A stretch of 64,000 nt of DNA from Aurantimonas sp036549475 (lineage in GTDB: Bacteria; Pseudomonadota; Alphaproteobacteria; Rhizobiales; Rhizobiaceae), in the NCBI RefSeq assembly GCF_036549475.1, contig NZ_JAZHLI010000020.1, positions 15,156-79,155 on the forward strand. Direction: 5' to 3'. The first letter of the stretch is position 1. The number at the start of each line of letters is the position of its first letter. Both the position numbers and the translations under genes were made by a program. Shown here in pieces: positions 56,382-64,000 of the stretch. A model generated the notes under the pieces. It was not told where the DNA came from and did no database searches. It worked only from the letters and a program-made list of their open reading frames with translations.

Positions 56382-57101
56382 CTAACGGATGGCGCGCAAA
56401 AAGGCCGTCAGATCGTCGGTGACGAAGTCGATGTGTTCGCCGTCGCGACCCTCGTGCTCCCAGACATCGCCGAAGCTCTCTTCCAGATTGCGCGGCACGA
56501 TCAGCACGGTGCGCATGCCCAGCGCCTTTGGCACCACCAGATTGCGCGCCAGATCCTCGAACATCACCGCCCGGTCGGCATCCACCCGGTGCAGGCCGAG
56601 AAACTTGTCGTAGGTCTGGGAGGCGGGCTTGGGCACCAGCCCGGCCGCGACGAGGTCGAAGATGTCCTCGAAATGATCGAGGATCCCGAGCTGGCGCGCA
56701 GCCCGCTCGGCATGGTTGCGATCGCCATTAGTGAAGATGAACTTGCGGCCCGGCAGCGCCCGGATCTCGTCGCCCAGCGCCGTATCGGGGGACAGCCAAG
56801 AATAGTCGATGTCGTGGACATATTGGAGGAAAGCGTCGGGATCGACGTTGTGCTCCTGCATCAGGCCGTGCAGCGTGGTGCCGTAGCGCCGGTAGAAATC
56901 CTTCTGCACCACCCGCGCTTCGTCACGGGGCAGCGACAGGAAGTCCGAGACGAAGGCCGTCATCCGCTGGTCGATCTGCGAGAACAGGTTCGTGTGGCGC
57001 GGATAGAGGGTGTTGTCGAGATCGAACACCCAGTCCTTCACATGGGTGAAATCCTGCGGGCGGGCGTCGGCGGTCTGACGGATCGGCGAATGTGCGGTCA
57101 T
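56382..57101 (-). CDS. Pyrimidine 5'-nucleotidase, HAD superfamily
   Basis: A 239-aa phosphatase. Motif I reads VFDLDNTLYPRHTNLFSQID, typical of the Sdt1/Phm8-like pyrimidine 5'-nucleotidase branch; motif II IFTNGDRNHAERAARQL; motif III KPASQTYDKFL, then VMFEDLARNLVVPKALGM. It dephosphorylates UMP/CMP or related compounds. ATG 57101 is the start; the longer frame is antisense to the DMT gene. It often lies near argB in Rhizobiales. Confidence 0.9.
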   Translation of the reverse strand: MTAHSPIRQTADARPQDFTHVKDWVFDLDNTLYPRHTNLFSQIDQRMTAFVSDFLSLPRDEARVVQKDFYRRYGTTLHGLMQEHNVDPDAFLQYVHDIDYSWLSPDTALGDEIRALPGRKFIFTNGDRNHAERAARQLGILDHFEDIFDLVAAGLVPKPASQTYDKFLGLHRVDADRAVMFEDLARNLVVPKALGMRTVLIVPRNLEESFGDVWEHEGRDGEHIDFVTDDLTAFLRAIR

Positions 57102-57188
57102 GGGGTCCGGAAGGTTCGAGCGTCGGGTGCCTTGCCAAGCGTCGCCGAATAGGAGAGCGAAGGCACCAGACATATCGACGGATCGCCC

Positions 57189-58094
57189 GTGCCGCTCTGG
57201 ATTCCGATTACCATCACTGCCGCCTTCCTGCAAAACCTCCGCTCGTCGCTGCAGCGACAGCTGAAGGGGCGGATGGGCTCGACCGGCGCGACCTTCGCGC
57301 GCTTCGGCTTCGGCTTTCCCTTCGCGGTTCTCTACATTCTCGCGCTGCGCGAAGTGGGCGGGCTCGCCTTGCCGGACGCGAACGCGACCTTCCTGGTCGC
57401 GGTGACGGCGGGCGGGATCGCGCAGATCGCCGCGACCTTCCTGCTGGTCTATCTCTTCGGCTTCCGCAACTTCATGGTGGGCACGGCCTATTCGAAGACC
57501 GAGCCGGTGCAGGCGGCAATCTTCGGGCTCATCCTCCTGGGCGAGACGATCTCCTGGCTCGCCTTCGCCGCGATCCTGGCGGGCGCCTTCGGCGTCGGGC
57601 TGATCTCGATCTCCGGGCGCAAGGACGGGACGAGCCTGCGCCGGGCACTCCTGTCGCGCGAGGCCGGGATCGGCATCGCGTCGGGCGCCTTCTTCGGCGT
57701 CTCCGCCGTCTGCTTTCGCGGTGCGTCGCTGTCCCTGGAGGAAGGCGGAGTCCTGGTCCGCGCCGCGACGACCCTGGTCTGGGCCACCGGCATCCAGACG
57801 GCGGTCATGCTCGCCTGGATGATGCTGCGGGACCGCGCCGAACTTGCCGCCGTCGCCAAAGCCTGGCGCCCGGCGCTGCTGGTCGGCCTCGTCGGCGTGT
57901 CCGCCTCGGCCTGCTGGTTTACCGCGATGACGCTGGAAAAGGTCGCCTATGTGCGCGCGCTCGGCCAGATCGAGCTGATCTTCACCTTCGCCTCTTCGGT
58001 GTTCTGGTTCCACGAGAAGATCGCCCGGCTGGAACTCGCCGGCTGCCTGCTGATCGTCGCGGGCATCGTGACCCTGCTGAGCGCGGCGACGTAG
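57189..58094 (+). CDS. DMT-family (EamA) transporter
   Basis: A 301-aa protein with about ten hydrophobic helices in two EamA repeats: segments such as FGFGFPFAVLYILALREVGG, then YSKTEPVQAAIFGLILLGETI and IELIFTFASSVFWFHEKIAR. The TEPVQAAIFG and IELIFTFASS repeats are the EamA signature at the end of each half. The substrate is unknown (amino acid, drug or metabolite export). Start GTG 57189. Convergent with argB. Confidence 0.88.
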   Translation: MPLWIPITITAAFLQNLRSSLQRQLKGRMGSTGATFARFGFGFPFAVLYILALREVGGLALPDANATFLVAVTAGGIAQIAATFLLVYLFGFRNFMVGTAYSKTEPVQAAIFGLILLGETISWLAFAAILAGAFGVGLISISGRKDGTSLRRALLSREAGIGIASGAFFGVSAVCFRGASLSLEEGGVLVRAATTLVWATGIQTAVMLAWMMLRDRAELAAVAKAWRPALLVGLVGVSASACWFTAMTLEKVAYVRALGQIELIFTFASSVFWFHEKIARLELAGCLLIVAGIVTLLSAAT

Positions 58095-58139
58095 ACGGAC
58101 CCCGACCGGGTCGAAGCGGGCAGGGCCGCGAAGCGCCTG

Positions 58140-59042
58140 CTACTTGACGATCAGCGTGCCGGCGCCGTGCTCGGTGAGGAGCTCGAGCAGGACGGCGTGG
58201 CGCTTCTTGCCGTTGAGGATGACGACGCCTTCCACGCCGCGTTCGATGGCCTCGATGCAGGTCTCCACCTTGGGGATCATGCCGCCATGGATCGTGCCGT
58301 CGCGGATCAGGCTGCGGGCCTCGGCGACCGACAGTTCCTTGATGAGATTGCCGGACTTGTCGAGGACGCCCGGTACGTCGGTCAGGAACAGGAGGCGCGA
58401 GGCCTCGAGCGCGCCGGCGATGGCGCCGGCGAAGGTGTCGGCGTTGATGTTGTAGGTGGCCCCGTCGCGGCCCGGCGCGACCGGGGCGATGACCGGGATC
58501 ATCTCGGACCGAGCGAGGAGGTCGAGCAGGGTGCGGTCGACCTCGACCGGCTCACCGACATAGCCGAGATCCAGCACCCGCTCGATGTTGGAATCGGGAT
58601 CGACGACGGTCTTGCGGGCCTTTTCGGCGAAGACCATGTTGCCGTCCTTGCCGCAGAGGCCGATGGCCCATTCGCCCTCGGCATTGATCAGCGCGACGAT
58701 TTCCTTGTTGATCGAGCCGGCGAGGACCATCTCGACGATCTTCACCGTCTCCTCGTCGGTGACCCTGAGGCCGCCCTCGAAGCGCGATTCGATGCCCATC
58801 TGGGACAGCATGCGGCCGATCTGCGGGCCGCCGCCATGCACGACGATTGGGTTGACGCCGGACTGCTTCAGCAGCGCGATGTCGCGGGCGAAGGCCTGGC
58901 CGAGTTCTGCATTGCCCATGGCGTGGCCGCCATATTTCACCACGACGGTCTTGTTCTCGTAGGCCTGCATGAAGGGCAGGGCCTCGGCGAGGAGTCGGGC
59001 CTGGGTCTCGCCGTTGTCCGGCAGCGGATCGGAATGGTTCAT
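58140..59042 (-). CDS. argB: Acetylglutamate kinase
   Basis: Second step of arginine synthesis: phosphorylates N-acetylglutamate. 300 aa: TVVVKYGGHAMGNAELGQAF near the N-terminus; PIVVHGGGPQIGRML with Gly-rich loop; NINADTFAGAIAGALEASRL; and LSVAEARSLIRDGTIHGGMI. An arginine-feedback N-terminal helix is plausible because of the extra ~20 residues before the core. It lies convergent to the DMT gene. Confidence 0.96.
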   Translation of the reverse strand: MNHSDPLPDNGETQARLLAEALPFMQAYENKTVVVKYGGHAMGNAELGQAFARDIALLKQSGVNPIVVHGGGPQIGRMLSQMGIESRFEGGLRVTDEETVKIVEMVLAGSINKEIVALINAEGEWAIGLCGKDGNMVFAEKARKTVVDPDSNIERVLDLGYVGEPVEVDRTLLDLLARSEMIPVIAPVAPGRDGATYNINADTFAGAIAGALEASRLLFLTDVPGVLDKSGNLIKELSVAEARSLIRDGTIHGGMIPKVETCIEAIERGVEGVVILNGKKRHAVLLELLTEHGAGTLIVK

Positions 59043-59262
59043 GGCCGGCCTTTGGACCCCGTGCTGATGCGTCGCGGGCGGCTTCTAGCCGGAAATGGCG
59101 GCAAGAGAAACTGCCGCGGCTATAGAATGGCCGGCGTCGTGCGACGGTCGCGCAAGCGCGATGCCGCTCGTCTCACGCAATCGTGGGCCGTCCGGCACTG
59201 TCGGATCGCAGCCGACGCACGACATTTTTTGCGACCGACAACAGTCCGGAGCGCCGCCCGCC

Positions 59263-59832
59263 ATGCCCAACGCCCTGATCGCCTGCCTCCTGTCCCTGCC
59301 GCTTCTGCTGGCCGCCGTCACGGGCGGGTCGGTGCAGGAACCGCTTGCGGCAGCGCGCGCGGCCGGCACCCACCTCCTGATGCGGCACGCCACCGCACCG
59401 GGCACCGGCGATCCGGCCGGCTTCACCCTCGGCGACTGTTCCACCCAGCGCAACCTGTCCGAGGCGGGCCGCGCCCAGTCCCGCCGGATCGGCGAGCGCC
59501 TGCGCCAGGCCGGTGTTGCCATCGACACCGTGCTGTCGAGCCAGTGGTGCCGCTCCAGCGAGACGGCCCAGTTGCTGGGCCTCGGCCCGGTGGAGGCCGC
59601 GCCGGAGCTGAACTCCTTCTTCGCCAATCGCGGCGACGGCGCGGCACAGACGAACGCACTGAAGGCGCGGCTGGCCAGGCTCGATGCCGCCGGCAGGAAG
59701 GCAGCGCTCGTCAGCCATCAGGTCAACATCACCGCGCTGACCGACATCTATCCGGCCTCCGGGGAGATCGTCGTGATCGCGCTCGGCGCCGACGGTGCCA
59801 TCACCGTCGAGGGACGCCTGCGCACCGACTGA
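59263..59832 (+). CDS. Histidine phosphatase family protein with Sec signal
   Basis: A 189-aa protein. Signal ALIACLLSLPLLLAAVTGGS, then the phosphohistidine motif LLMRHATAPGTGDPAGF (RHA rather than RHG) and DTVLSSQWCRSSETAQLLGL. The second His is in KAALVSHQVNITALT. It is periplasmic with unknown phosphoester substrate. ATG 59263 has a GGAG 11 nt upstream. It ends 20 bp from the convergent prpE stop. Confidence 0.87.
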   Translation: MPNALIACLLSLPLLLAAVTGGSVQEPLAAARAAGTHLLMRHATAPGTGDPAGFTLGDCSTQRNLSEAGRAQSRRIGERLRQAGVAIDTVLSSQWCRSSETAQLLGLGPVEAAPELNSFFANRGDGAAQTNALKARLARLDAAGRKAALVSHQVNITALTDIYPASGEIVVIALGADGAITVEGRLRTD

Positions 59833-59852
59833 CGAACCGGTGGCTGGCGATT

Positions 59853-61757
59853 TCAGTCGCCGGCGACGGCGCGGCGGATGTCGTCCAGGGCGGCCGCGTC
59901 CTCGATGGTGGCCGGCGTGTCGAAATCGTCCCGGTCGACGATGGACTTCATCGTGCGGCGCAGGACCTTGCCGGAGCGGGTCTTGGGCAACTTGTCGACG
60001 ACCAGCACCCGCTTGAAGGCGGCGACCGGGCCGATCCGTTCGCGCACCAGGGCGATGAGCTCGGCCTCGATCTGGCGGCGGTCGATCTGGCTGGTGTTCT
60101 TCAGGACGACGAAGCCGCAGGGGAGTTCACCCTTCAGTTCGTCCCGCATGCCGATGACCGCGCATTCGGCGACGGCCGGGTGACCGGCGACGGCTTCCTC
60201 CATTTCGCCCGTCGACAGGCGATGGCCGGCGACGTTGATGACGTCGTCCGTGCGGCCCATGACGTAGACATAGCCTTCCTCGTCGATGAAGCCGGCGTCC
60301 GCCGTGGAGTAATAGCCGGGAAAGGCGGTCAGATAGGCTTCCCGGAAGCGCTCGTCGGCGTTCCAGAGCGTCGGGAGCGCGCCCGGCGGCAGCGGCAGCT
60401 TGATGGCGATGGCGCCCATGACATTGGGCGCGGCCTTGCTCCCGTCGGCGTCGAGCACCTGCACGTCGAAGCCGGGCATGGCGACGCCGGGGCTGCCGCG
60501 CTTGATCGGCAGGAGGCCGAGACCCAGCGGGTTGGCGGCGATCGGCCAGCCGGATTCGGTCTGCCACCAATGGTCGATCACCGGCCGCTGCAGCGCCTTT
60601 TCCGCCCAGATCAACGTCTCCGGATCGGCGCGCTCGCCGGCCAGGAACAGCGCCTCGAAGCGCGACAGGTCGTAGTCGCCCGGCAGCTTGCCGTCGGGAT
60701 CCTCCTTGCGGATGCCGCGGATCGCCGTCGGCGCGGTGAACAGCACCTTGACCCCATGCTCGGCCGCCACGCGCCAGAAGGTGCCGGCGTCGGGCGTGCC
60801 GACCGGCTTGCCCTCGAACAGGACGGTCGTGCAGCCGCGCAGGAGCGGCGCGTAGACGATGTAGGAATGGCCGACGACCCAGCCGACGTCGGAGGCGCAG
60901 AAGAACACCTCGCCCTGATCGGTGCCGAAGATCGCCTGCATCGACCAGTGCAGCACCACCATGTGGCCGCCGGTGTCGCGCACGACGCCCTTGGGCTTGC
61001 CGGTCGTGCCGGAGGTATAGAGGATGTAGAGCGGGTCGGTGGCCTTCATGGCGACGCAGGGCACGTCGCGGCCGGCGTCGATCTCAGCCATCGCCTTGCC
61101 GCGCAGCTCAGCCCAGTCGTGGTCGCGGCCGGCGATCAGGTCGCAGTCGCGTTCGGGCCGGCGCAGGACGATGGTGGCTTGCGGCTTGTGGGCGGCCAAA
61201 GCGATCGCCTTGTCGAGCAGCGGCTTGTACGCGACCTGGCGCGTCGGCTCGATGCCGCAGGAGGCCGACAGGATGAGCTTCGGCGTCGCATCGTCGATGC
61301 GGGCTGCGAGTTCGCGGGCGGCAAAGCCGCCGAAGACGACCGAATGGATCGCCCCGATGCGGGCGCAGGCCAGCATGCCGATCATCGTTTCGGGCACCAT
61401 CGGCATGTAGATGATGACCCGGTCGCCCTTGCCGACGCCGAGATCGGCGAGGTTGGCGGCCAGCGCCTTCACCTCGGCATGGAGTTCGCCATAGGTCAGC
61501 CGGCGCTGGCTCCCGGTGACGGGGGAATCGTGGATGATGGCGATCTGTCCGCCGCGCCCCGCCTCGACATGGCGGTCGATGGCGTTGAAGCAGGTGTTGC
61601 ACTCGCCGTCCGGGAACCAGCGGCCATAGACGCCGTCATCGGGATCGAGGGCGCGGGTCGGCGTCTTCGTCCAGACCAGTTTGTCGGCGGCGTCGAGCCA
61701 GAATGTTTCCGGGTCGCTGCGCCAGGCGTCGTAGACCTCGTGATAGCGGCTTGCCAT
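59853..61757 (-). CDS. prpE: Propionyl-CoA synthetase
   Basis: AMP-forming acyl-CoA synthetase that activates propionate. A 634-aa protein: AMP-binding motif YILYTSGTTGKPKGVVRDTG, KVLFTAPTAIRGIRKEDPDG, and YSTADAGFIDEEGYVYVMGR followed by DVINVAGHRLSTGEMEEA, the PrpE rather than Acs pattern. The C-terminal LPKTRSGKVLRRTM has the catalytic Lys. GGGAGGAG lies upstream of ATG 61757. No other prp genes are in the window. Confidence 0.93.
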   Translation of the reverse strand: MASRYHEVYDAWRSDPETFWLDAADKLVWTKTPTRALDPDDGVYGRWFPDGECNTCFNAIDRHVEAGRGGQIAIIHDSPVTGSQRRLTYGELHAEVKALAANLADLGVGKGDRVIIYMPMVPETMIGMLACARIGAIHSVVFGGFAARELAARIDDATPKLILSASCGIEPTRQVAYKPLLDKAIALAAHKPQATIVLRRPERDCDLIAGRDHDWAELRGKAMAEIDAGRDVPCVAMKATDPLYILYTSGTTGKPKGVVRDTGGHMVVLHWSMQAIFGTDQGEVFFCASDVGWVVGHSYIVYAPLLRGCTTVLFEGKPVGTPDAGTFWRVAAEHGVKVLFTAPTAIRGIRKEDPDGKLPGDYDLSRFEALFLAGERADPETLIWAEKALQRPVIDHWWQTESGWPIAANPLGLGLLPIKRGSPGVAMPGFDVQVLDADGSKAAPNVMGAIAIKLPLPPGALPTLWNADERFREAYLTAFPGYYSTADAGFIDEEGYVYVMGRTDDVINVAGHRLSTGEMEEAVAGHPAVAECAVIGMRDELKGELPCGFVVLKNTSQIDRRQIEAELIALVRERIGPVAAFKRVLVVDKLPKTRSGKVLRRTMKSIVDRDDFDTPATIEDAAALDDIRRAVAGD

Positions 61758-61994
61758 CTTCGCTCCTCCCGTTGCGGCCGATGTCGGCGCACTCCCGATG
61801 CGTCGCATGCCCGTTCCTTCGCGCCGCTTGGCTCCCGTCGCACCGGCGCGGCGCAAGGGTAGCCTATCGACCGGCGAGGAAAAGGGGCATTCGCCTTTCG
61901 GCGATGCCGCGAAATCACGCCGGTCGTCCGGCCCGGGTCTTGCGGCGTCGCGGTTGCCGTCGCGCGGGCGGCGCTGCCATGCCCGGAAGGCTGC

Positions 61995-62804
61995 TCAGTC
62001 CCGGCGGGTACCGGTTCCGAGCGGGCTCGTGGGCACGAGCGTGGCGGCGACATTCTGGGAGGGGGCAATCTCGTCCCGCGGCACGATCGCGGGGAGGGGC
62101 GAATCGGAGGCTGTACCGGCCGGCCGTCGGTTCGGAAGCAGCAGCACAACGAGGCCGAACATGGCCAGTGCGGCGAGCAGCAGGGCTTCGCCGGACGCTA
62201 CGAGCAGCCAGAGCGTCGCGGCACTGGCCAGAAGCCAGCCAAGCGGCAGGGCGGCGAGCACAACCGACAACCACCGGCGCCGGATGACGATTGCGAGCAG
62301 GCCGATGGCCACGATCGCCGTGGGATCCGGCGCCAGCGTGAACCATTCGAGCCCGCCCGGTTCATGGCCGAAAAGGAAACCCGCCAAGGGATGGCCGAAT
62401 AGGCCGTAAAGGACGAGGACGGCGCCCGGTCCGAACCATCTGGACAGATGCGGGCGCCTCGGCACCGGCCGATTGCCGAGGATGAAAGCGGCCATGAGGA
62501 GCAGCGCGGCCTCTGCCAGGAAGGCCCAGCCCGGATAGACGGCCGCCCAGTTGATCGTCGCATAGACGTCCAGGAAGAATAGCCAAGCCGACGTGGCGAA
62601 GGCTGCCGCGAGAAGCACCAGGCTGCCCGGCGCCGCGACGCGGTGCCGCCGGGCGGCCAGCGCGAGCAGGACGAGGGCCGCGGCGACGCCGACGACCGGG
62701 ATCGGCCAGTAGCGCCCGTCGATCTGGGCGAACAGATCCCGGTAGATCGCCGCGTCGAAGAGCAGGAAATCCTGCAGGCTGTAGGTGGAGAGATCGGCCA
62801 GCAT
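61995..62804 (-). CDS. DUF6064-like membrane protein
   Basis: A 269-aa protein with about seven hydrophobic segments, e.g. WPIPVVGVAAALVLLALAAR, VLLAAAFATSAWLFFLDVYA and WGAILAEAALLLMAAFIL-like stretches. The INWAAVYPGWAFLAEAALLL and FTLAPDPTAIVAIGLLAI segments match the DUF6064 pattern as I recall it. Function unknown. The C-terminus is hydrophilic. It begins 9 bp after the aldo/keto reductase, so it may share its transcript. The 237-bp gap 61758-61994 shows nothing I can name. Confidence 0.7.
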   Translation of the reverse strand: MLADLSTYSLQDFLLFDAAIYRDLFAQIDGRYWPIPVVGVAAALVLLALAARRHRVAAPGSLVLLAAAFATSAWLFFLDVYATINWAAVYPGWAFLAEAALLLMAAFILGNRPVPRRPHLSRWFGPGAVLVLYGLFGHPLAGFLFGHEPGGLEWFTLAPDPTAIVAIGLLAIVIRRRWLSVVLAALPLGWLLASAATLWLLVASGEALLLAALAMFGLVVLLLPNRRPAGTASDSPLPAIVPRDEIAPSQNVAATLVPTSPLGTGTRRD

Positions 62805-62813
62805 GGCGGTGTT

Positions 62814-63758
62814 CTAGAGGCTGTCGAAGGCGAGCGCCATCTGCCGGCGCTGCGCCGCGTCGGGAACCGGTCCGGTTGCGGCCGCCATGTTCTCGCGGAC
62901 ATGGTCGACGTTGCGCGTCGCGGGTATCGCGACGTTCAGCGCCGGGTGCGAGACGATGTATTTCAGCAGGAACTGCGGCCAGGTCGCCGCGCCGATCTCT
63001 CCGGCGACCGCCGGCAGCGGCTTGCCGGCCACGGCGTCGATGAGCGCGCCCCGGCGAAACGGGCGGTTGGCGATCACCGCGATGCCGCGTTCGGCGGCGA
63101 GCGGCAGCAGGCGCTCCTCCGCCGCGCGGTCGGCCAGATTGTAGGTCAGCTGGACGAAGTCGATCGGCCGGTTCTCCATGATCGCCGCGACGTCGTCGTG
63201 GCGGCGGCCATGGGACGTGGTTATGCCGATATGGCCGATCCGCCCTTCGGCCTTCATCGCGGCCAGGGTGTCGAGGTGACCTTCCCAGCCGACGAGATTG
63301 TGCACCTGCAACAGGCCGAGACGGTCGACGCCCCACAGGGCCTCGGTTTCGCCGATCTGCGCCGGGCCGTCGGAGGGCGAGCCGGTCCAGACCTTGTCGG
63401 CGGGGAACAGGCTGCCCGGAACCCCCAACTGGCGCAGGCCATGGCCGATCGTCGCCTGAGCCGAGCCGTACATGGGCGAGGAATCGATCATGCCGCCGCC
63501 GGCTTCGAAGAACGCCTGCATGACCGCCGTGCATTGGGCCAGCGCCTCGGCATTGTCGCCGACATTGAAGGTGATCCAGGTGCCGAGCCCGACGACAGGG
63601 ATGGCCTGGCCGCTGGACGGAACGGTCTTCGTCAGTGGCCCGTCCCGGGTGGCACCGGCCGCCGGCTGCGCATCGGCCTGGCGAAGACCCAGTGTCGCGG
63701 CGAAGCCTGCGGCGGCGGCGCCGGTCAGCATGGTCCTGCGGTCGAACGATTGCGGCAT
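62814..63758 (-). CDS. Aldo/keto reductase with Tat-like signal
   Basis: A 314-aa protein with a twin-arginine-like N-terminus (FDRRTMLTGAAAAGFAATLG) ending near AQPAAG. The AKR fold shows VVGLGTWITF, GGGMIDSSPMYGSAQATIGH with the catalytic Asp/Tyr region, RIGHIGITTSHGRRHDDVAA, and AIPATRNVDHVRENMAA at the NADP site. Export via Tat with bound NADP would explain the signal. ATG 63758 with GGAGA upstream; the open frame to 63839 is not needed. Substrate unknown. Confidence 0.88.
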   Translation of the reverse strand: MPQSFDRRTMLTGAAAAGFAATLGLRQADAQPAAGATRDGPLTKTVPSSGQAIPVVGLGTWITFNVGDNAEALAQCTAVMQAFFEAGGGMIDSSPMYGSAQATIGHGLRQLGVPGSLFPADKVWTGSPSDGPAQIGETEALWGVDRLGLLQVHNLVGWEGHLDTLAAMKAEGRIGHIGITTSHGRRHDDVAAIMENRPIDFVQLTYNLADRAAEERLLPLAAERGIAVIANRPFRRGALIDAVAGKPLPAVAGEIGAATWPQFLLKYIVSHPALNVAIPATRNVDHVRENMAAATGPVPDAAQRRQMALAFDSL

Positions 63759-63911
63759 GGGATTCTCCAGCTTGAACGGTCTTTGGTGCAACCGGACAGT
63801 GCCATGGGGGTTGCAGCCAGAACCCCGCCGGCCGGTCACGATTGTCTCAAGCCTGTGTCAACGTGCGCCACGCTGGAAGGGGTGGACGGCAGGGGAATCG
63901 GGTGAATGAGC

Positions 63912-64000
63912 TCAGGGTCTGACGAGGCTTGCAAGGAACTCGTCGTCCCATGCTGCGGTCATTCGCCTGAGGCGCTGTGAGTCCTTCCCGGGGTCTCTGC
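63912..64000 (-). CDS. C-terminal end of an unidentified gene, cut by window edge
   Basis: A minus-strand frame enters from the right edge and ends at a TGA at 63912. Its visible end reads DPGKDSQRLRRMTAAWDDEF, then LASLVRP. It is too short to name. It lies upstream of the aldo/keto reductase on the same strand and could belong to the same operon or to its regulator. Confidence 0.4.
   Translation of the reverse strand, partial: RDPGKDSQRLRRMTAAWDDEFLASLVRP

Noticed and set aside
58167..61862. A 1231-aa open frame on the plus strand
   Set aside because: It is antisense to argB, the phosphatase gap and prpE, whose motifs are strong. High GC removes stops from the opposite strand. Its composition is Arg/Gly/Ala-rich with no domain sense.

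Overview
The window is GC-rich, densely packed chromosomal DNA from an alphaproteobacterium, most likely of the Hyphomicrobiales (Rhizobiales). The evidence is a Flp/Tad pilus locus in the Caulobacter/Rhizobiales order (flp-cpaABCDEF-tadBC), an alphaproteobacterial DnaX without zinc cysteines, an SRP RNA close to dnaX-ybaB-recR, and the def-fmt-truA, dapE, dapD and argB genes in one neighbourhood. I saw no rRNA, tRNA, CRISPR array, phage or insertion sequence. It is draft sequence: one N at 43254 joins two identical 101-bp ends.

Layout. (1) 1-2818, minus strand: nucleoside/base salvage operon deoB-add-upp; upp runs off the left edge. (2) 2945-13602: Flp/Tad pilus locus with pilin, prepilin peptidase, secretin system, ATPases and platform proteins on plus, flanked on minus by a stand-alone secretin N-domain protein and a TadD-like TPR lipoprotein. 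(3) 13730-16613: M17 aminopeptidase plus NlpC/P60 hydrolase, a likely murein-peptide recycling pair, then a DUF305 protein. (4) 16641-27342, minus: a long run of yejA-yejA-yejB-yejE-CDF exporter-yejF-NUDIX-ghrA, i.e. a peptide/microcin C type ABC importer with a metal exporter gene inserted. (5) 27566-36108: a di-haem membrane cytochrome c, kdsB-pheA, nudC, a HIT protein, the ffs RNA, a methyltransferase-like membrane protein and dnaX-ybaB-recR. (6) 36228-41389: accessory stretch with two regulators, small oxidative/aromatic-type enzymes, a DUF899 protein and a GFA protein; three of its genes each carry a one-base frame disruption. (7) 41667-44805: a lytic transglycosylase, a structured intergenic region with the assembly join, and a ChaN-type protein with an EF-hand-like loop. 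(8) 44808-59042: LOG-family protein, dapD, a phosphodiester glycosidase-like protein, a lytic transglycosylase lipoprotein, dapE with an overlapping membrane protein, truA-fmt-def, rmuC, a secreted trypsin-like protease, a disordered small protein, a HAD nucleotidase, a DMT transporter and argB. (9) 59263-64000: secreted histidine phosphatase, propionyl-CoA synthetase, DUF6064 protein, an aldo/keto reductase with a Tat-like signal, and the end of an unidentified minus-strand gene.

How it fits together: dapD and dapE belong to the succinylase route to meso-diaminopimelate and lysine. The M17/NlpC pair and two lytic transglycosylases act on the wall that uses that diaminopimelate, and the Yej importer could bring peptides back in. 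def and fmt process N-formyl-methionine on initiator tRNA and nascent chains. dnaX, ybaB, recR and rmuC serve replication and repair. I found no convincing new defence or mobile system. The most unusual items are the structured region and assembly join at 42.9-43.4 kb, the cluster of one-base frame disruptions at 36-40 kb, the stand-alone secretin N-domain gene, the di-haem cytochrome with a long Ala/Pro/Glu linker, and the CDF gene inside the yej operon.
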